From Paracoccus sp. MKU1 (lineage in GTDB: Bacteria > Pseudomonadota > Alphaproteobacteria > Rhodobacterales > Rhodobacteraceae), in assembly GCF_001447385.1 (NCBI RefSeq), contig NZ_LLWQ01000204.1, forward strand, positions 1 to 47,785: DNA of 47,785 nt, written 5' to 3'. Both the position numbers and the translations under genes were made by a program. Position 1 is the stretch's first letter; every line of letters begins with the position of its first letter. The notes beneath the pieces were generated by a model, which was not told the origin of the DNA, did not search any database, and worked only from the letters and a program-made list of their open reading frames with translations. This document shows positions 28,627-37,406 of this stretch, piece by piece.

Positions 28627-29501
28627 GGCGCGGCCTTTCGCATCGCCTCGCCGGCGGCGGTGGCCTGGCCGCGCGACAGCCTTGCCCGGATGCGGTCGAA
28701 GAACCGCTCGGAGCCCCAGGTCATCAGCAGATAGAAGACCAGGATGGCCAGGAAATAGTAAAGCCGCCAGTCGGGATGCGGATAGGCATAGGCGCGGGTC
28801 TTGGCGCCGCCCAGCTCGCGCGCCCAATAGACGATGTCCTCGACCCCCAGCACGAACAGCAGCGGTGTGGCCTTGATGAGGATCATCCACAGATTGGCGA
28901 GGCCCGGCAGGGCATAGGTCCACATCTGCGGGATCAGGATGCGCCGGTTCACCTGGCGCGGGCTCATGCCATAGGCCTCGGCTGTTTCCAGCTGGGCGTG
29001 CGGCACGGCGTTCATCGCGCCATGCAGCACATTGGCCGCGAAGGCGCCGAAGACCACGGCAAAGGCGATCACCGCCAGGAAGATGCCATAGGCCTGATGC
29101 ACCCATTCCGGCGAGGTGGAGAGCGGCAGCTTGGCGGCGGCGCAGACGATGAACTCATTGCCCTGCCGCACCGGCACCGAAGGGTCGCAATAGACGCGCG
29201 AACGCAGCCATTCGAAAGCCTGGTCCAGCGCGATGGGCACAAACAGGAAGAAGATGATGTCGGGCACGCCGCGCACCATCGAAGTGTAGATGCGGCCGAA
29301 CCAGCGCACCCCCGCGATGCGCGAGCGGGAGGCCATGGCTCCGCCGAAGCCGAACAGCAGCGCCACCGGCGCGGTGATGGCCAGAAGCAGCAGCACCGTG
29401 CCGAAGCTGGCATAGAACAGCATGTGGTTGCCGGTCGTCAGATAGCATGACAACCAGGCAAGCCCGTCCAGGGCAGAGGGGTCGGTGCAATAGGAAAACA
29501 T
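28623..29501 (-). CDS. Polar amino-acid ABC transporter permease (HisQ-like)
   Basis: A 292-residue permease with five or so hydrophobic segments. It has YTSMVRGVPDIIFFLFVPIA and the EAA-like loop GAMNAVPHAQLETAEAYGMS, followed by YALPGLANLWMILIKATPLL. It is larger than typical HisQ because of an ~45-residue periplasmic insertion with two cysteines (VYCDPSVPVRQGNEFIVCAA), which could form a disulfide. It lies between the binding-protein gene and the second permease. A strong hairpin precedes it. Confidence 0.93.
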   Translation of the reverse strand: MFSYCTDPSALDGLAWLSCYLTTGNHMLFYASFGTVLLLLAITAPVALLFGFGGAMASRSRIAGVRWFGRIYTSMVRGVPDIIFFLFVPIALDQAFEWLRSRVYCDPSVPVRQGNEFIVCAAAKLPLSTSPEWVHQAYGIFLAVIAFAVVFGAFAANVLHGAMNAVPHAQLETAEAYGMSPRQVNRRILIPQMWTYALPGLANLWMILIKATPLLFVLGVEDIVYWARELGGAKTRAYAYPHPDWRLYYFLAILVFYLLMTWGSERFFDRIRARLSRGQATAAGEAMRKAAP

Positions 29502-29516
29502 CGTGCCGCCGGTTTG

Positions 29517-29542
29517 GCCGCCGCGGCACTCACCGCGGCGGC
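29517..29542 (-). repeat. Strong intercistronic hairpin between binding-protein and permease genes
   Basis: The perfect inverted repeat GCCGCCGCGG-CACTCA-CCGCGGCGGC (10-bp stem, 6-nt loop) lies directly after the binding-protein stop codon. There is no T-run, so a full terminator is unlikely. Such hairpins after periplasmic binding-protein genes in ABC operons usually protect the upstream mRNA and reduce downstream expression. Confidence 0.8.
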
Positions 29543-29548
29543 ATCAGG

Positions 29549-30271
29549 TCATTCGTAGGTCTGCGCATCCTCGCCGAAATGCTTCTTGATCAGCTCGTTC
29601 TGGCTGCCGTCCTGCTTCATCGCGTTGATCGCCGCGTTCAGCTTTTCGCGCAGTTCGTTGTCGGACTGGCGCACGCCGATGCCGATGCCCTCGTCCAGGT
29701 GGACCTGCTCGCCGACGAAGATCAGGTCCTCGCTGTCCTCGACGAAGGGGCGCATGACCTCGTGATCGCCGAAGGCCGCATCGGCCTCGCCATTGCGGAC
29801 GGCGGCGAAGACCTGGTCGATATTCGGGTATTCCAGCATCGTCGCCTGCGTGTCGGCGACATGGGATGCCTGGACCGTCCCGGTCTGGACCGCGACGATG
29901 CCGGTTTCCAGGTTCGCCCCCTCTTCGAGCGCCACATAGGAAGAGGGCGCCGGCGGCAGGTAGTCCTCGGTGAAGGCGATGACCTGCTTGCGCTCCTCGT
30001 TGATGCTCATCGCCGCCATGATCGCGTCATAGTTCGCCGAGACCAGGTTCGGGATGATCGAATCCCAGTCGTTCTTGACCCAGGTGCATTGCAGTTCGGC
30101 CCGCTTGCACAGCTCATTGCCCAGATCGACCTCGAAGCCGGCCACCTGGCCCTGGTCGTTGATGAAATTGTAGGGAGGATAGGCGCCCTCGGTGGCGATG
30201 CGCACCGTCTGTGCCATGCCCATGCCCGCGGTCAGCGCGAAAGCTGCGGCGGCAAGCATCAGTTTCTTCAT
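29549..30271 (-). CDS. Periplasmic amino-acid-binding protein (SBP family 3)
   Basis: A 240-residue exported protein. The signal peptide (MKKLMLAAAAFALTAGMGMA) is cleaved before QTVRIATEG. The mature part follows the HisJ/LAO pattern: GAYPPYNFINDQGQVAGFEV, DAIMAAMSINEERKQVIAFT, DAAFGDHEV. A cysteine pair (NELCKRAELQC) is in the position of the conserved HisJ/LAO disulfide. The open frame begins at 30298, but the ATG at 30271 has AGGAGAG upstream and starts a proper signal peptide. The ligand is probably a basic or polar amino acid or derivative. Confidence 0.94.
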   Translation of the reverse strand: MKKLMLAAAAFALTAGMGMAQTVRIATEGAYPPYNFINDQGQVAGFEVDLGNELCKRAELQCTWVKNDWDSIIPNLVSANYDAIMAAMSINEERKQVIAFTEDYLPPAPSSYVALEEGANLETGIVAVQTGTVQASHVADTQATMLEYPNIDQVFAAVRNGEADAAFGDHEVMRPFVEDSEDLIFVGEQVHLDEGIGIGVRQSDNELREKLNAAINAMKQDGSQNELIKKHFGEDAQTYE

Positions 30272-30294
30272 GCTTTTCTCTCCTGTTGGTTTTC

Positions 30295-31116
30295 TCATTC
30301 GGTCATGGTCGCGCTCAGGAACTGGCGCAGCCGTTCGGACCGCGGTGCACCGAAAAGCTGCGCCGGCGGCCCCTCCTCCTCGATGCGGCCCTGATGCAGG
30401 AAGACCACGTGGTCGCTGACATCGGCCGCCAGCCGCATGTCATGGGTGACCAGCAGCATGGTGCGGTGTTCGGCGGCCAGGTCCTTGATGACGCGCACCA
30501 CCTCTTGCTGCAATTCGGGGTCGAGCGCGCTGGTCGGCTCATCCAGCAGCAGCGCCCGGGGCTCCATGCACAGCGCCCGGGCGATGGCGGCGCGCTGCTG
30601 CTGGCCGCCGGACAGCTGCGCCGGCCAGGCATCGGCCTTGTCGCCGATGCCGACCTTGGCCAGCAGCTCGCGCGCCCGCGTCTCGACCTGGGCGGGGTTG
30701 CGCTTCAGCACATGGACCGGCGCCTCCATGACGTTTTGCAGGATGGTCATGTGCGACCACAGGTTGAACTGCTGGAACACCATGGACAGGTTGGTGCGCA
30801 GCCGCGTCACCTGCGCCCGGTCGGCGGGCATACGGGCGAGCCCCGTGCCGCGCCATTTCACCGCCTCGCCCTCGAACAGGATCTCGCCCTGCTGGCTGTC
30901 CTCGAGCAGGTTGCAGCAGCGCAGCAGCGTGGACTTGCCCGAGCCGGAGGAGCCGATGAGGCTGATGACATGGCCGCGCGGCGCGGCCAGGCTGACGCCC
31001 CGGATGACCTGAAGCGGACCATAGGCCTTGTGCAGCTCTCTGATTTCTATCACCGGCACGCGGGACGGATCGGCGTTCGGATCGGCGGCGGCAAGGGTCG
31101 TTTCTGTCTGGCTCAT
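30295..31116 (-). CDS. Polar amino-acid ABC transporter ATP-binding protein (HisP-like)
   Basis: A 273-residue ATPase, first gene of the transporter operon. It has Walker A GSSGSGKST, a Q-loop in MVFQQFNLWSHMT, signature LSGGQQQR, Walker B LLLDEPTSALDP and switch ITHD-equivalent VTHDMRLAADV. The N-terminal ~20 residues are a variable extension. The promoter should lie between 31117 and the TerB stop at 31241, which includes the A/T-richer GCGAATATGAGGCGATATTT. Confidence 0.95.
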   Translation of the reverse strand: MSQTETTLAAADPNADPSRVPVIEIRELHKAYGPLQVIRGVSLAAPRGHVISLIGSSGSGKSTLLRCCNLLEDSQQGEILFEGEAVKWRGTGLARMPADRAQVTRLRTNLSMVFQQFNLWSHMTILQNVMEAPVHVLKRNPAQVETRARELLAKVGIGDKADAWPAQLSGGQQQRAAIARALCMEPRALLLDEPTSALDPELQQEVVRVIKDLAAEHRTMLLVTHDMRLAADVSDHVVFLHQGRIEEEGPPAQLFGAPRSERLRQFLSATMTE

Positions 31117-31240
31117 GCGAATATGAGGCGATATTTGCCGGGCGATTGCAACGCTTTCGTCACAGGCTTTCCGGGCAGGGTGCGGCGATGAGACGCCCGG
31201 AGGGCGGGCGGCGCAGGCGGGGTTTGGCGGCGTTGCGGGG

Positions 31241-31702
31241 TCACTTGCCGGACAACCCCAGATCGTCCAGCGCCCTTTGCCGCGCCAGCGCCGAATCGCG
31301 GTCGTTCACGCCCAGCAGCCCGGCCACCAGTCGCACCAGCGATTCCTCGTCGGCATTGCGGCTGCCGTCGGCATAGGCGATCTCCCACAGGGCGGCGATG
31401 ATCTCCTGCCGGTCTTGCAGGTCCACGCGGTCCTTGATGATGCGGGTGAAGCGGACGGTATCGGGGGCCTCGGCCTCGATCATCTCGGCCGCCGCGCGCC
31501 GTTCGGCCGCCTCGGCGGCACCAAGCCCCCGGCGTCGGGCCAGCACCTGATCGATGCGCTGCTGCTCGGCCTTGCCGTAGTGATCGTCGGCGCGGGCCAG
31601 GCGGACCAGCAGGGATGCGACTGCGACCTCGGCATCCTGCCCGCGCAGGTGCGAGGAATCGGGGGAGTCGATGAAAAGGCGGCTCAGAAGATTGCGGAAC
31701 AT
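31241..31702 (-). CDS. TerB-family (tellurite-resistance-like) protein
   Basis: A 153-residue all-helical protein. The region EVAVASLLVRLARADDHYGK, with acidic residues following, and the second repeat IAALWEIAYADGSRNADEES match the TerB metal-binding helical bundle (D-x-x-x-x/E acidic pairs). Single TerB-domain proteins of this type are common in Rhodobacterales; a role in tellurite resistance is not implied. A -10-like TAATAT ends only 6 nt before the ATG at 31702 and no ribosome-binding site is visible, so the mRNA may be leaderless. Confidence 0.85.
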   Translation of the reverse strand: MFRNLLSRLFIDSPDSSHLRGQDAEVAVASLLVRLARADDHYGKAEQQRIDQVLARRRGLGAAEAAERRAAAEMIEAEAPDTVRFTRIIKDRVDLQDRQEIIAALWEIAYADGSRNADEESLVRLVAGLLGVNDRDSALARQRALDDLGLSGK

Positions 31703-31708
31703 GGCCGG

Positions 31709-31736
31709 ATATTAAGGCATTTTCGCGGCGCAACAA
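31709..31736 (-). promoter_or_regulatory. Candidate promoter of the TerB gene, implying a leaderless mRNA
   Basis: The minus strand has TTGTTG (31736-31731), a 16-nt spacer, and TAATAT (31714-31709). The start codon follows after only 6 nt, so transcription would begin at or next to the ATG. The hexamers are near-consensus for a sigma-70-type promoter. Confidence 0.45.
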
Positions 31737-31754
31737 TATGCCGGGCGAAATTTG

Positions 31755-32051
31755 TCAGGCAGGTTCCCAGCCCTCGACGATGGCGAGATCGGCGATCGAG
31801 CAGGGCTGCCGCAGCGCCAGCGCCGCCTGATATTCGGGGCTGTGATAGCAGGCGCGGGCGGTCTCCAGATCGACGAATTCGATCACCACGCTGCGCGGGC
31901 GGATCTGGCCCTCGACCACCTGCTGCGCCCCGCCGCGCACCAGGAAACGCGCGCCATATTTGGCGAAGGCGACGGCATTGGCCTGGCGATAGGCCTCATA
32001 GGCGGCGGGGTCGTCGACCGTGACATGGCCGATCCAATAGGCTTTGGGCAT
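31755..32051 (-). CDS. DUF1330 family protein
   Basis: A 98-residue single-domain dimeric alpha-beta-barrel protein. The family pattern is clear: AYWIGHVTVDDPAAYEAYRQ, FLVRGGAQQVVEGQ, SVVIEFVDLETARACYHSPE, YQAALALRQ. No biochemical function is established for this family. The gene lies 52 bp upstream of TerB on the same strand, but TerB seems to have its own promoter. Confidence 0.93.
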   Translation of the reverse strand: MPKAYWIGHVTVDDPAAYEAYRQANAVAFAKYGARFLVRGGAQQVVEGQIRPRSVVIEFVDLETARACYHSPEYQAALALRQPCSIADLAIVEGWEPA

Positions 32052-32121
32052 GGCGGTTTCCTTGCGGTTGCTCGGCGCCGATCATGCCGCGCGCAGGCGC
32101 CGCCGCAAGCCCGATCCCGCC

Positions 32122-33030
32122 TTAGTAACGTTGCGGCACGTAAAGCTCGGGCGGCAGGACCTCGCGCTCGTAATCCGGGTTGAAGACCCGGTCGGGCAGG
32201 GTGATCTCCTCATGCGGCACTGGCTCATAGGGGACCTGTGTCAGCAGATGCGCCATGCAGTTCAGCCGCGCCCGCTTCTTGTCGTTGCCGGGCACGATAT
32301 ACCAGGGCGCCTCGGGGATGTTGGTACGCTCGAACATCTCCTCCTTGGCCTTGGTGTAATCCTCCCAGCGGATGCGGGATTGCAGGTCCATGGGCGACAG
32401 CTTCCACTGTTTCAGCGGGTCGTGGATGCGCATCAGGAAGCGCATCTGCTGTTCCTCGTCGGTGATCGAGAACCAGTATTTCACCAGCCGGATGCCGGAA
32501 CGCACCAGCATCCGCTCGAATTCCGGCACGTCGTCGAAGAACTGCTGCACCTCCTCCTCGGAGGCGAAGCCCATGACCCGTTCGACCCCGGCGCGGTTGT
32601 ACCAGCTGCGGTCGAACAGCACGATTTCGCCCCCGGCCGGCAGATGCGGCACGTAGCGCTGGAAATACCATTGCGTCTTTTCGCGGTCCGAGGGCGCGGG
32701 CAGGGCGACGACGCGGGCGACGCGGGGATTCAGGCGCTGGGTAATGCGCTTGATCGCGCCGCCCTTGCCGGCACTGTCGCGGCCCTCGAAGATCACCACC
32801 ACCTTCTCCTTGTGATGGGCTACCCAGTCCTGAAGCTTGATGAGTTCCGCCTGAAGCCGCAGCAGCTCACGGAAATAATCGGCACGCGGCAGCTGGTCGG
32901 GATGGGTCTGGCGATAGATGCGGGCGATCTCCTGCGACAGGACCGCATCCTCCATCTCGATCTCGACATCCTCGTCGAGCGTGTCCTGAAGCTCGGCTTC
33001 GAGCCAATCCTTGGGCGCTTGGTCCTGCAT
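32122..33030 (-). CDS. ppk2: Polyphosphate kinase 2
   Basis: A PPK2-family nucleoside-phosphate:polyphosphate phosphotransferase, one-domain form, 302 residues. Walker A GRDSAGKG is at 83-90. The Walker B/lid region contains LFDRSWYNRAGVERVMGF and FWFSITDEEQQMRF-like YWFSITDEEQQMRFLMRIHD. The sequence IRLVKYWFSI and WYIVPGNDKKRARLNCMAHL are typical of the class that phosphorylates NDPs or NMPs from polyphosphate. The N-terminal 40 residues are acidic. The subclass (ADP versus AMP preference) cannot be settled by eye. Confidence 0.95.
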   Translation of the reverse strand: MQDQAPKDWLEAELQDTLDEDVEIEMEDAVLSQEIARIYRQTHPDQLPRADYFRELLRLQAELIKLQDWVAHHKEKVVVIFEGRDSAGKGGAIKRITQRLNPRVARVVALPAPSDREKTQWYFQRYVPHLPAGGEIVLFDRSWYNRAGVERVMGFASEEEVQQFFDDVPEFERMLVRSGIRLVKYWFSITDEEQQMRFLMRIHDPLKQWKLSPMDLQSRIRWEDYTKAKEEMFERTNIPEAPWYIVPGNDKKRARLNCMAHLLTQVPYEPVPHEEITLPDRVFNPDYEREVLPPELYVPQRY

Positions 33031-33091
33031 GGGATCTCCTGCTGTCTTGCCCGCGGTCTAGCCGCGCAATGTGACAATCCCGTGTCGCCTC

Positions 33092-33547
33092 CTAGAACAG
33101 CCCGGCGCAATCGCGGGTGATGCCGAAGGCGAAGCCGCCGCCGCTGGCATCCGCCACGGTGCCGCACCAGCGCCCGTCGCTGGAAAACAGGCTCTTGCTG
33201 CCCCTGGGGCGATAGGCGACGCGCTTGCCGGTCACGGTGAACAGGTTCAGCGTCCCCGAGCCGTTCGGGGCGTAATAGCCGACGACCGTGCCGTCCGCGG
33301 TGAAGATCACCCGCTTCTCATTGGCCGGGTTGCGCGGCGAATTGGCATAGCTCGACGCGCTGTTGGCCGGGCTGGCCGCCGAATTGGCGGCGGCATGCGG
33401 CGAGTTCGAGGTCCTGGCCGGCGCATTCTGCGGCGCGCCAGGCCCAAGGTCGAAGGGCAGGCGGGTCTGGTCGAGCAGGAATAGCGGCGCATCCGCCAGG
33501 GCGGGCGCGGCGCAAAGCAGCAGCATCGGGATCAGGGCAAGGCGCAT
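33092..33547 (-). CDS. Secreted hypothetical protein with Asn-Ser-Pro-type repeats
   Basis: A 151-residue protein. It has a signal peptide (MRLALIPMLLLCAAPALA). A repeat-rich linker at about residues 45-76 follows (TSNSPHAAANSAASPANSAS, then SYANSPRNPANE), with N-S/N-P units spaced about every 3-4 residues. A small C-terminal beta-rich domain contains VIFTADGTVVGYYAPNGSG, FTVTGKRVAYRP and two cysteines (DGRWCG; TRDCAG). I have seen similar 'NSxxNxxNS' repeat proteins in Proteobacteria, but know no function. The start ATG at 33547 gives a good signal peptide. Confidence 0.75.
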   Translation of the reverse strand: MRLALIPMLLLCAAPALADAPLFLLDQTRLPFDLGPGAPQNAPARTSNSPHAAANSAASPANSASSYANSPRNPANEKRVIFTADGTVVGYYAPNGSGTLNLFTVTGKRVAYRPRGSKSLFSSDGRWCGTVADASGGGFAFGITRDCAGLF

Positions 33548-33594
33548 GTCGGAACCGTTCGTCTGGTCCCGACACTATGGCGCGGTGCGGCGCT

Positions 33595-35238
33595 TCAGAC
33601 CAGCCGTTCGTTATCCATGGCCGCGCGCACGAAGCCGGCGAACAGCGGCGCGGGCTGGAAGGGCTTGGATTTCAGCTCGGGATGCGATTGCACGCCGATG
33701 AACCAGGGATGGTCGCGGTATTCGACCACCTCGGGCAGCCGCCCGTCCGGCGACATGCCCGAGAAGGACAGGCCCGCCGCCTCCAGCTGATCGCGATACC
33801 GGGCATCCACCTCGTAGCGGTGGCGGTGGCGGTCCTCGATCTCCAGCGCCCCGCCATAGACCTCGGAGATCTTCGAGCCCGGTGCCAGCACGGCGGTATA
33901 GGCGCCCAGCCGCATGGTGCCACCCTTGTCGTCCGTGACCTTGCGCTGCACGGTATAGTTGCCCTGCACCCATTCCTTGAGGTGATAGACCACCGGGGTG
34001 AAGCGGGTCTTGCCAGCCTCGTGGTCGAATTCCTCGGAGCCGGCGTCGGGCATGGCGGCCAGATTGCGCGCCGCCTCGATCACCGCCATCTGCATGCCCA
34101 GGCAGATGCCCAGATAGGGCACCTTCTTCTCGCGCGCGTATCTCGCGGCGGCGACCATGCCCTCGGTGCCGCGTTCGCCGAACCCGCCGGGCACGATGAT
34201 GCCGTTATAGCCGTCCAGCAGATGCGCGCCCTCGCCCTCCAGCTTCTCGCTGTCCACCCAATCGGCCTTGACCCTTACGCGATTGGCCATGCCGCCATGG
34301 GTCAGCGCCTCGGCGATGGATTTATAGGCGTCTTCCAGCTGGGTGTATTTGCCGACCACGGCGATGCGGACCTGACCCTCGGCATTTTCCAGCCGGTCCA
34401 TCACGTCCTCCCAGCGCGTCAGGTCGGGGCGCGGGGCGGGGCTGATCTGGAAGGCGTCCAGCACCGCCTGGTCGAGGCCCGCGCGGTGATAGGCCAAGGG
34501 CGCCTCGTAGATCGACTTCAGGTCATAGGCCGGGATCACCGCATCCGGGCGGACATTGCAGAACAGCGCGATCTTGGCACGTTCCTTTTCCGGGATCGGC
34601 TGCTCGCTGCGGCAGACCAGCACGTCGGGGGCGATGCCGATCGAGCGCAGCTCCTTGACCGAATGCTGGGTCGGCTTGGTCTTCAACTCTCCGCTTGCGG
34701 CCAGCCAGGGCAGCAGCGTCAGATGCACGAAGATGCATTGCCCGCGCGCGCGTTCCTGGGCGAATTGCCGGATCGCCTCGAAGAAGGGCAGGCCCTCGAT
34801 ATCGCCGACCGTGCCGCCGATCTCGCAAAGCATGAAATCGACCTCATCCTCGCCCACGGCCAGGAAATCCTTGATCTCGTTGGTGACGTGCGGGATGACC
34901 TGGATCGTCTTGCCCAGATAGGCGCCGCGGCGTTCCTTTTCCAGCACGTTGGAATAGATCCGCCCGGACGAGACCGAGTCGGTCTTGCGCGCCGAAACCC
35001 CGGTGAAACGCTCGTAATGGCCAAGGTCCAGGTCGGTCTCGGCGCCGTCGTCGGTGACGAAGACCTCGCCATGCTCGAAGGGGCTCATGGTGCCGGGATC
35101 GACGTTCAGGTAGGGATCGAGCTTGCGCAGCCGCACCGTGAAGCCGCGCGCCTGCAACAGCGCCCCCAGCGCCGCCGATGCCAGTCCCTTGCCAAGGGAA
35201 GAAACCACACCGCCGGTGATGAAGATGTAACGCGCCAT
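33595..35238 (-). CDS. pyrG: CTP synthase
   Basis: ATP-dependent amination of UTP to CTP with glutamine as nitrogen donor. The protein has 547 residues, the family norm. The N-terminal synthetase domain begins [20 protein letters not shown], the diagnostic PyrG start, and has [20 protein letters not shown]. The C-terminal class-I amidotransferase has the nucleophile in [14 protein letters not shown] and the His-Glu pair in [11 protein letters not shown]. The secG gene lies upstream on the same strand, with its terminator between them, so pyrG probably has its own promoter in 35239-35350. Confidence 0.98.
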   Translation of the reverse strand: MARYIFITGGVVSSLGKGLASAALGALLQARGFTVRLRKLDPYLNVDPGTMSPFEHGEVFVTDDGAETDLDLGHYERFTGVSARKTDSVSSGRIYSNVLEKERRGAYLGKTIQVIPHVTNEIKDFLAVGEDEVDFMLCEIGGTVGDIEGLPFFEAIRQFAQERARGQCIFVHLTLLPWLAASGELKTKPTQHSVKELRSIGIAPDVLVCRSEQPIPEKERAKIALFCNVRPDAVIPAYDLKSIYEAPLAYHRAGLDQAVLDAFQISPAPRPDLTRWEDVMDRLENAEGQVRIAVVGKYTQLEDAYKSIAEALTHGGMANRVRVKADWVDSEKLEGEGAHLLDGYNGIIVPGGFGERGTEGMVAAARYAREKKVPYLGICLGMQMAVIEAARNLAAMPDAGSEEFDHEAGKTRFTPVVYHLKEWVQGNYTVQRKVTDDKGGTMRLGAYTAVLAPGSKISEVYGGALEIEDRHRHRYEVDARYRDQLEAAGLSFSGMSPDGRLPEVVEYRDHPWFIGVQSHPELKSKPFQPAPLFAGFVRAAMDNERLV

Positions 35239-35353
35239 CGAGGCCCCCGTGAGTAATCAAATAGACGATCGCGGCCCGAATCTGGGCGGCGTCACGGGAC
35301 TCGAGTCATATCCGATTTATCCCGTGGCCGCAACGGACCGCAAGTTGTTGTAA

Positions 35354-35372
35354 GGGGCGCCTGTCGCGCCCC
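35354..35372 (-). terminator. Probable secG terminator
   Basis: The inverted repeat GGGGCGC-GACAG-GCGCCCC is followed on the minus strand by TTACAACAACTTG, 13 nt after the secG stop codon (35385). The T-run is poor, so strength is uncertain. Confidence 0.6.
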
Positions 35373-35384
35373 CAAGTTGTGGTG

Positions 35385-35903
35385 TCAGTTGTTGGCCGGT
35401 GCCGGGGTCGGTGCCGGCGTCTCTGCCGGGGCGTCCTGCGCCGGCGCTTCGGCCGGCGGCGGCGTCACCGGCGCGCTGCCCTCGGCGGGCGCGGCGGGGA
35501 TCTGGGTCGGGGCTTCGGTTGCGGGTGCCGGCGGTGCGACCGGCTGGCCGGCCCCCGGAACCACGGGCTGGCCCGCGCCGGGCGGCGGGACGTAATCGCC
35601 GATGCCGGGCAGGCTGGTCGCTGGGGCGGGCTGCGAGCCGCCGAGATTCAACTGGTCCACGATCGAGCCGCTGGAGGCGTTCTGCGCGGCGATCAGCGTC
35701 AGCGTCATCGAGGTGATGATGAAGCCGATGGCAAAGATCCAGGTCAGGCGCGACAGCGCGTTCGCCGCCTGGCGGCCGGTCATGACGCCGCTGCCGCCGC
35801 CGCTGCCCATGCCAAGGCCGCCACCTTCGGACCGCTGCAGCAGCACCACCCCGATCAGAAGCACGGCGAGGATCAGATGCACGGTAAGAACGACGTTTTC
35901 CAC
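35385..35903 (-). CDS. secG: Preprotein translocase subunit SecG, with a long Pro/Ala-rich tail
   Basis: Inner-membrane partner of SecYE. The SecG core has two membrane segments around [20 protein letters not shown] and [20 protein letters not shown], separated by the conserved [14 protein letters not shown]. After residue ~75 a long low-complexity tail follows (repeats of PGAGQPV, then PAE/APA units). It more than doubles the usual SecG length of about 75-120 residues, as in other Rhodobacterales. I prefer a GTG start at 35903, because [12 protein letters not shown] matches family N-termini and AAAGG sits 7 nt upstream. An ATG at 35918 is possible and adds five residues. Confidence 0.92.
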   Translation of the reverse strand: MENVVLTVHLILAVLLIGVVLLQRSEGGGLGMGSGGGSGVMTGRQAANALSRLTWIFAIGFIITSMTLTLIAAQNASSGSIVDQLNLGGSQPAPATSLPGIGDYVPPPGAGQPVVPGAGQPVAPPAPATEAPTQIPAAPAEGSAPVTPPPAEAPAQDAPAETPAPTPAPANN

Positions 35904-35972
35904 CACGGGGCCTTTCATTCAGCGACGCGCCTATCTAGTCACCAAGGCACGGATTGGCAAGCGGGGGCGGGC

Positions 35973-37406
35973 ATGGGCGCGCTGATGATGCAGGGAACCG
36001 GGTCGAATGTGGGAAAATCCCTGCTGGTGGCGGGGTTGTGCCGGGCCGCAAGGCGGCGCGGCATCGCCGTGGCGCCCTTCAAGCCGCAGAACATGTCGAA
36101 CAATGCCGCCGTGACCCCGGACGGGGGCGAGATCGGCCGGGCGCAGGCGCTTCAGGCACGGGCGGCGGGGCTGGCCCCCTCGGTCCACATGAACCCGGTG
36201 CTCTTGAAGCCCGAGACCGACCGGGCCGCGCAGGTGGTGGTGCAGGGCCGTGCCGTGACGCGGGCGGCGGCGGCGGATTACGGTGCCTTGAAGGCGCAAC
36301 TGCTGGGCGCGGTGCTGGACAGTTTCGCCAGGCTGCGTGCCGCATATGATCTGGTGCTGGTCGAGGGGGCCGGCAGCCCGGCCGAGGTCAACCTGCGCGC
36401 CCGCGACATCGCCAACATGGGATTCGCCCGCGCTGCCGAGGTGCCGGTGGTGCTGGCCGGCGACATCGACCGCGGCGGCGTGATCGCGCAGATCGTCGGC
36501 ACGCAGGCGGTGATCGACCCGGCGGACGCGGCGATGATCCGTGGCTTCGTCATCAACCGTTTTCGCGGCGATCCCTCGCTGTTCGATGCCGGGCGTGCCT
36601 TCATCGCCGAGCGCACCGGCTGGCCGGATCTCGGCCTTGTGCCATGGTTCCCGGATGCCGCGCTTCTGCCGGCCGAGGATGCGGTGGACTTGCGCCACGC
36701 CTCGGGGGGCGGAAGCCTGCATATCGCCTGCCCGATGCTGTCCCGCATCGCCAATTTCGACGATCTCGACCCGCTGGCGGCCGAGCCGGGAGTGCGTCTG
36801 ACCATGGTTCCGCCTGGACAGGCGCTGCCGGGCGATGTCGATCTGGTGATCCTGCCGGGCACGAAATCGACGCGGGGCGATCTGGCCTTTCTGCGCCAGC
36901 AGGGCTGGGACATCGACCTGGCCGCGCATCTGCGGCGCGGCGGCCGGGTGCTGGGCATCTGCGGCGGCTACCAGATGCTGGGGCACTGGGTCCACGACCC
37001 CGACGGTCATGACGGCGATCCCGGCAGCACCCCCGGGCTGGGCCTGCTGGATGTCGAGACCCGCATGGCGGCCGAGAAGCGCCTGACCCGCATCGAAGGC
37101 ACCGCGCTCGGCCAGCCCCTCGAGGGTTACGAGATTCACATGGGCCGCACCGAAGGCCCGGATTGCGCCCGCCCCTTCGCCCATATCCCCGAACCGGACG
37201 GTGCCACCAGCCCCGACGGGCGGGTCGCCGGCACCTATCTGCACGGGCTGTTTTCGGGCGACGGTTTCCGCGCCGCCTGGCTTGGGCAGTTCGGCGCGGC
37301 CTCGGCGCTGGATTACGGCGCCGGCGTCGAGGCTGTGCTCGACCGGCTGGCCGCGCATCTCGAGGCGCATCTGGACATCGACCGGCTTTTCGCGCTGGCG
37401 CGCTAA
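35973..37406 (+). CDS. cobQ: Cobyric acid synthase
   Basis: Amidates adenosylcobyrinic acid a,c-diamide at four positions, using glutamine and ATP, in B12 synthesis. The protein has 477 residues. The N-terminal dethiobiotin-synthetase-like domain has P-loop GTGSNVGKS and [12 protein letters not shown]. The C-terminal class-I-like amidotransferase has the nucleophile Cys in [10 protein letters not shown] and the His in [13 protein letters not shown]. The open frame extends to 35379 as a shadow of secG; the ATG at 35973 begins [20 protein letters not shown]. Product B12 would serve the mutase elsewhere in this window. The stop overlaps the convergent SDR stop (CTAA). Confidence 0.96.
   Translation: MGALMMQGTGSNVGKSLLVAGLCRAARRRGIAVAPFKPQNMSNNAAVTPDGGEIGRAQALQARAAGLAPSVHMNPVLLKPETDRAAQVVVQGRAVTRAAAADYGALKAQLLGAVLDSFARLRAAYDLVLVEGAGSPAEVNLRARDIANMGFARAAEVPVVLAGDIDRGGVIAQIVGTQAVIDPADAAMIRGFVINRFRGDPSLFDAGRAFIAERTGWPDLGLVPWFPDAALLPAEDAVDLRHASGGGSLHIACPMLSRIANFDDLDPLAAEPGVRLTMVPPGQALPGDVDLVILPGTKSTRGDLAFLRQQGWDIDLAAHLRRGGRVLGICGGYQMLGHWVHDPDGHDGDPGSTPGLGLLDVETRMAAEKRLTRIEGTALGQPLEGYEIHMGRTEGPDCARPFAHIPEPDGATSPDGRVAGTYLHGLFSGDGFRAAWLGQFGAASALDYGAGVEAVLDRLAAHLEAHLDIDRLFALAR

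Noticed and set aside
29504..29548. Hairpin after the binding-protein gene as a full terminator
   Set aside because: No T-run and the permease genes follow immediately; an mRNA-stability hairpin fits better.
33577..35256. 559-codon plus-strand ORF
   Set aside because: Antisense shadow of pyrG.
35904..35972. Cobalamin riboswitch upstream of cobQ
   Set aside because: Only 69 bp are available and no B12-box sequence was seen.
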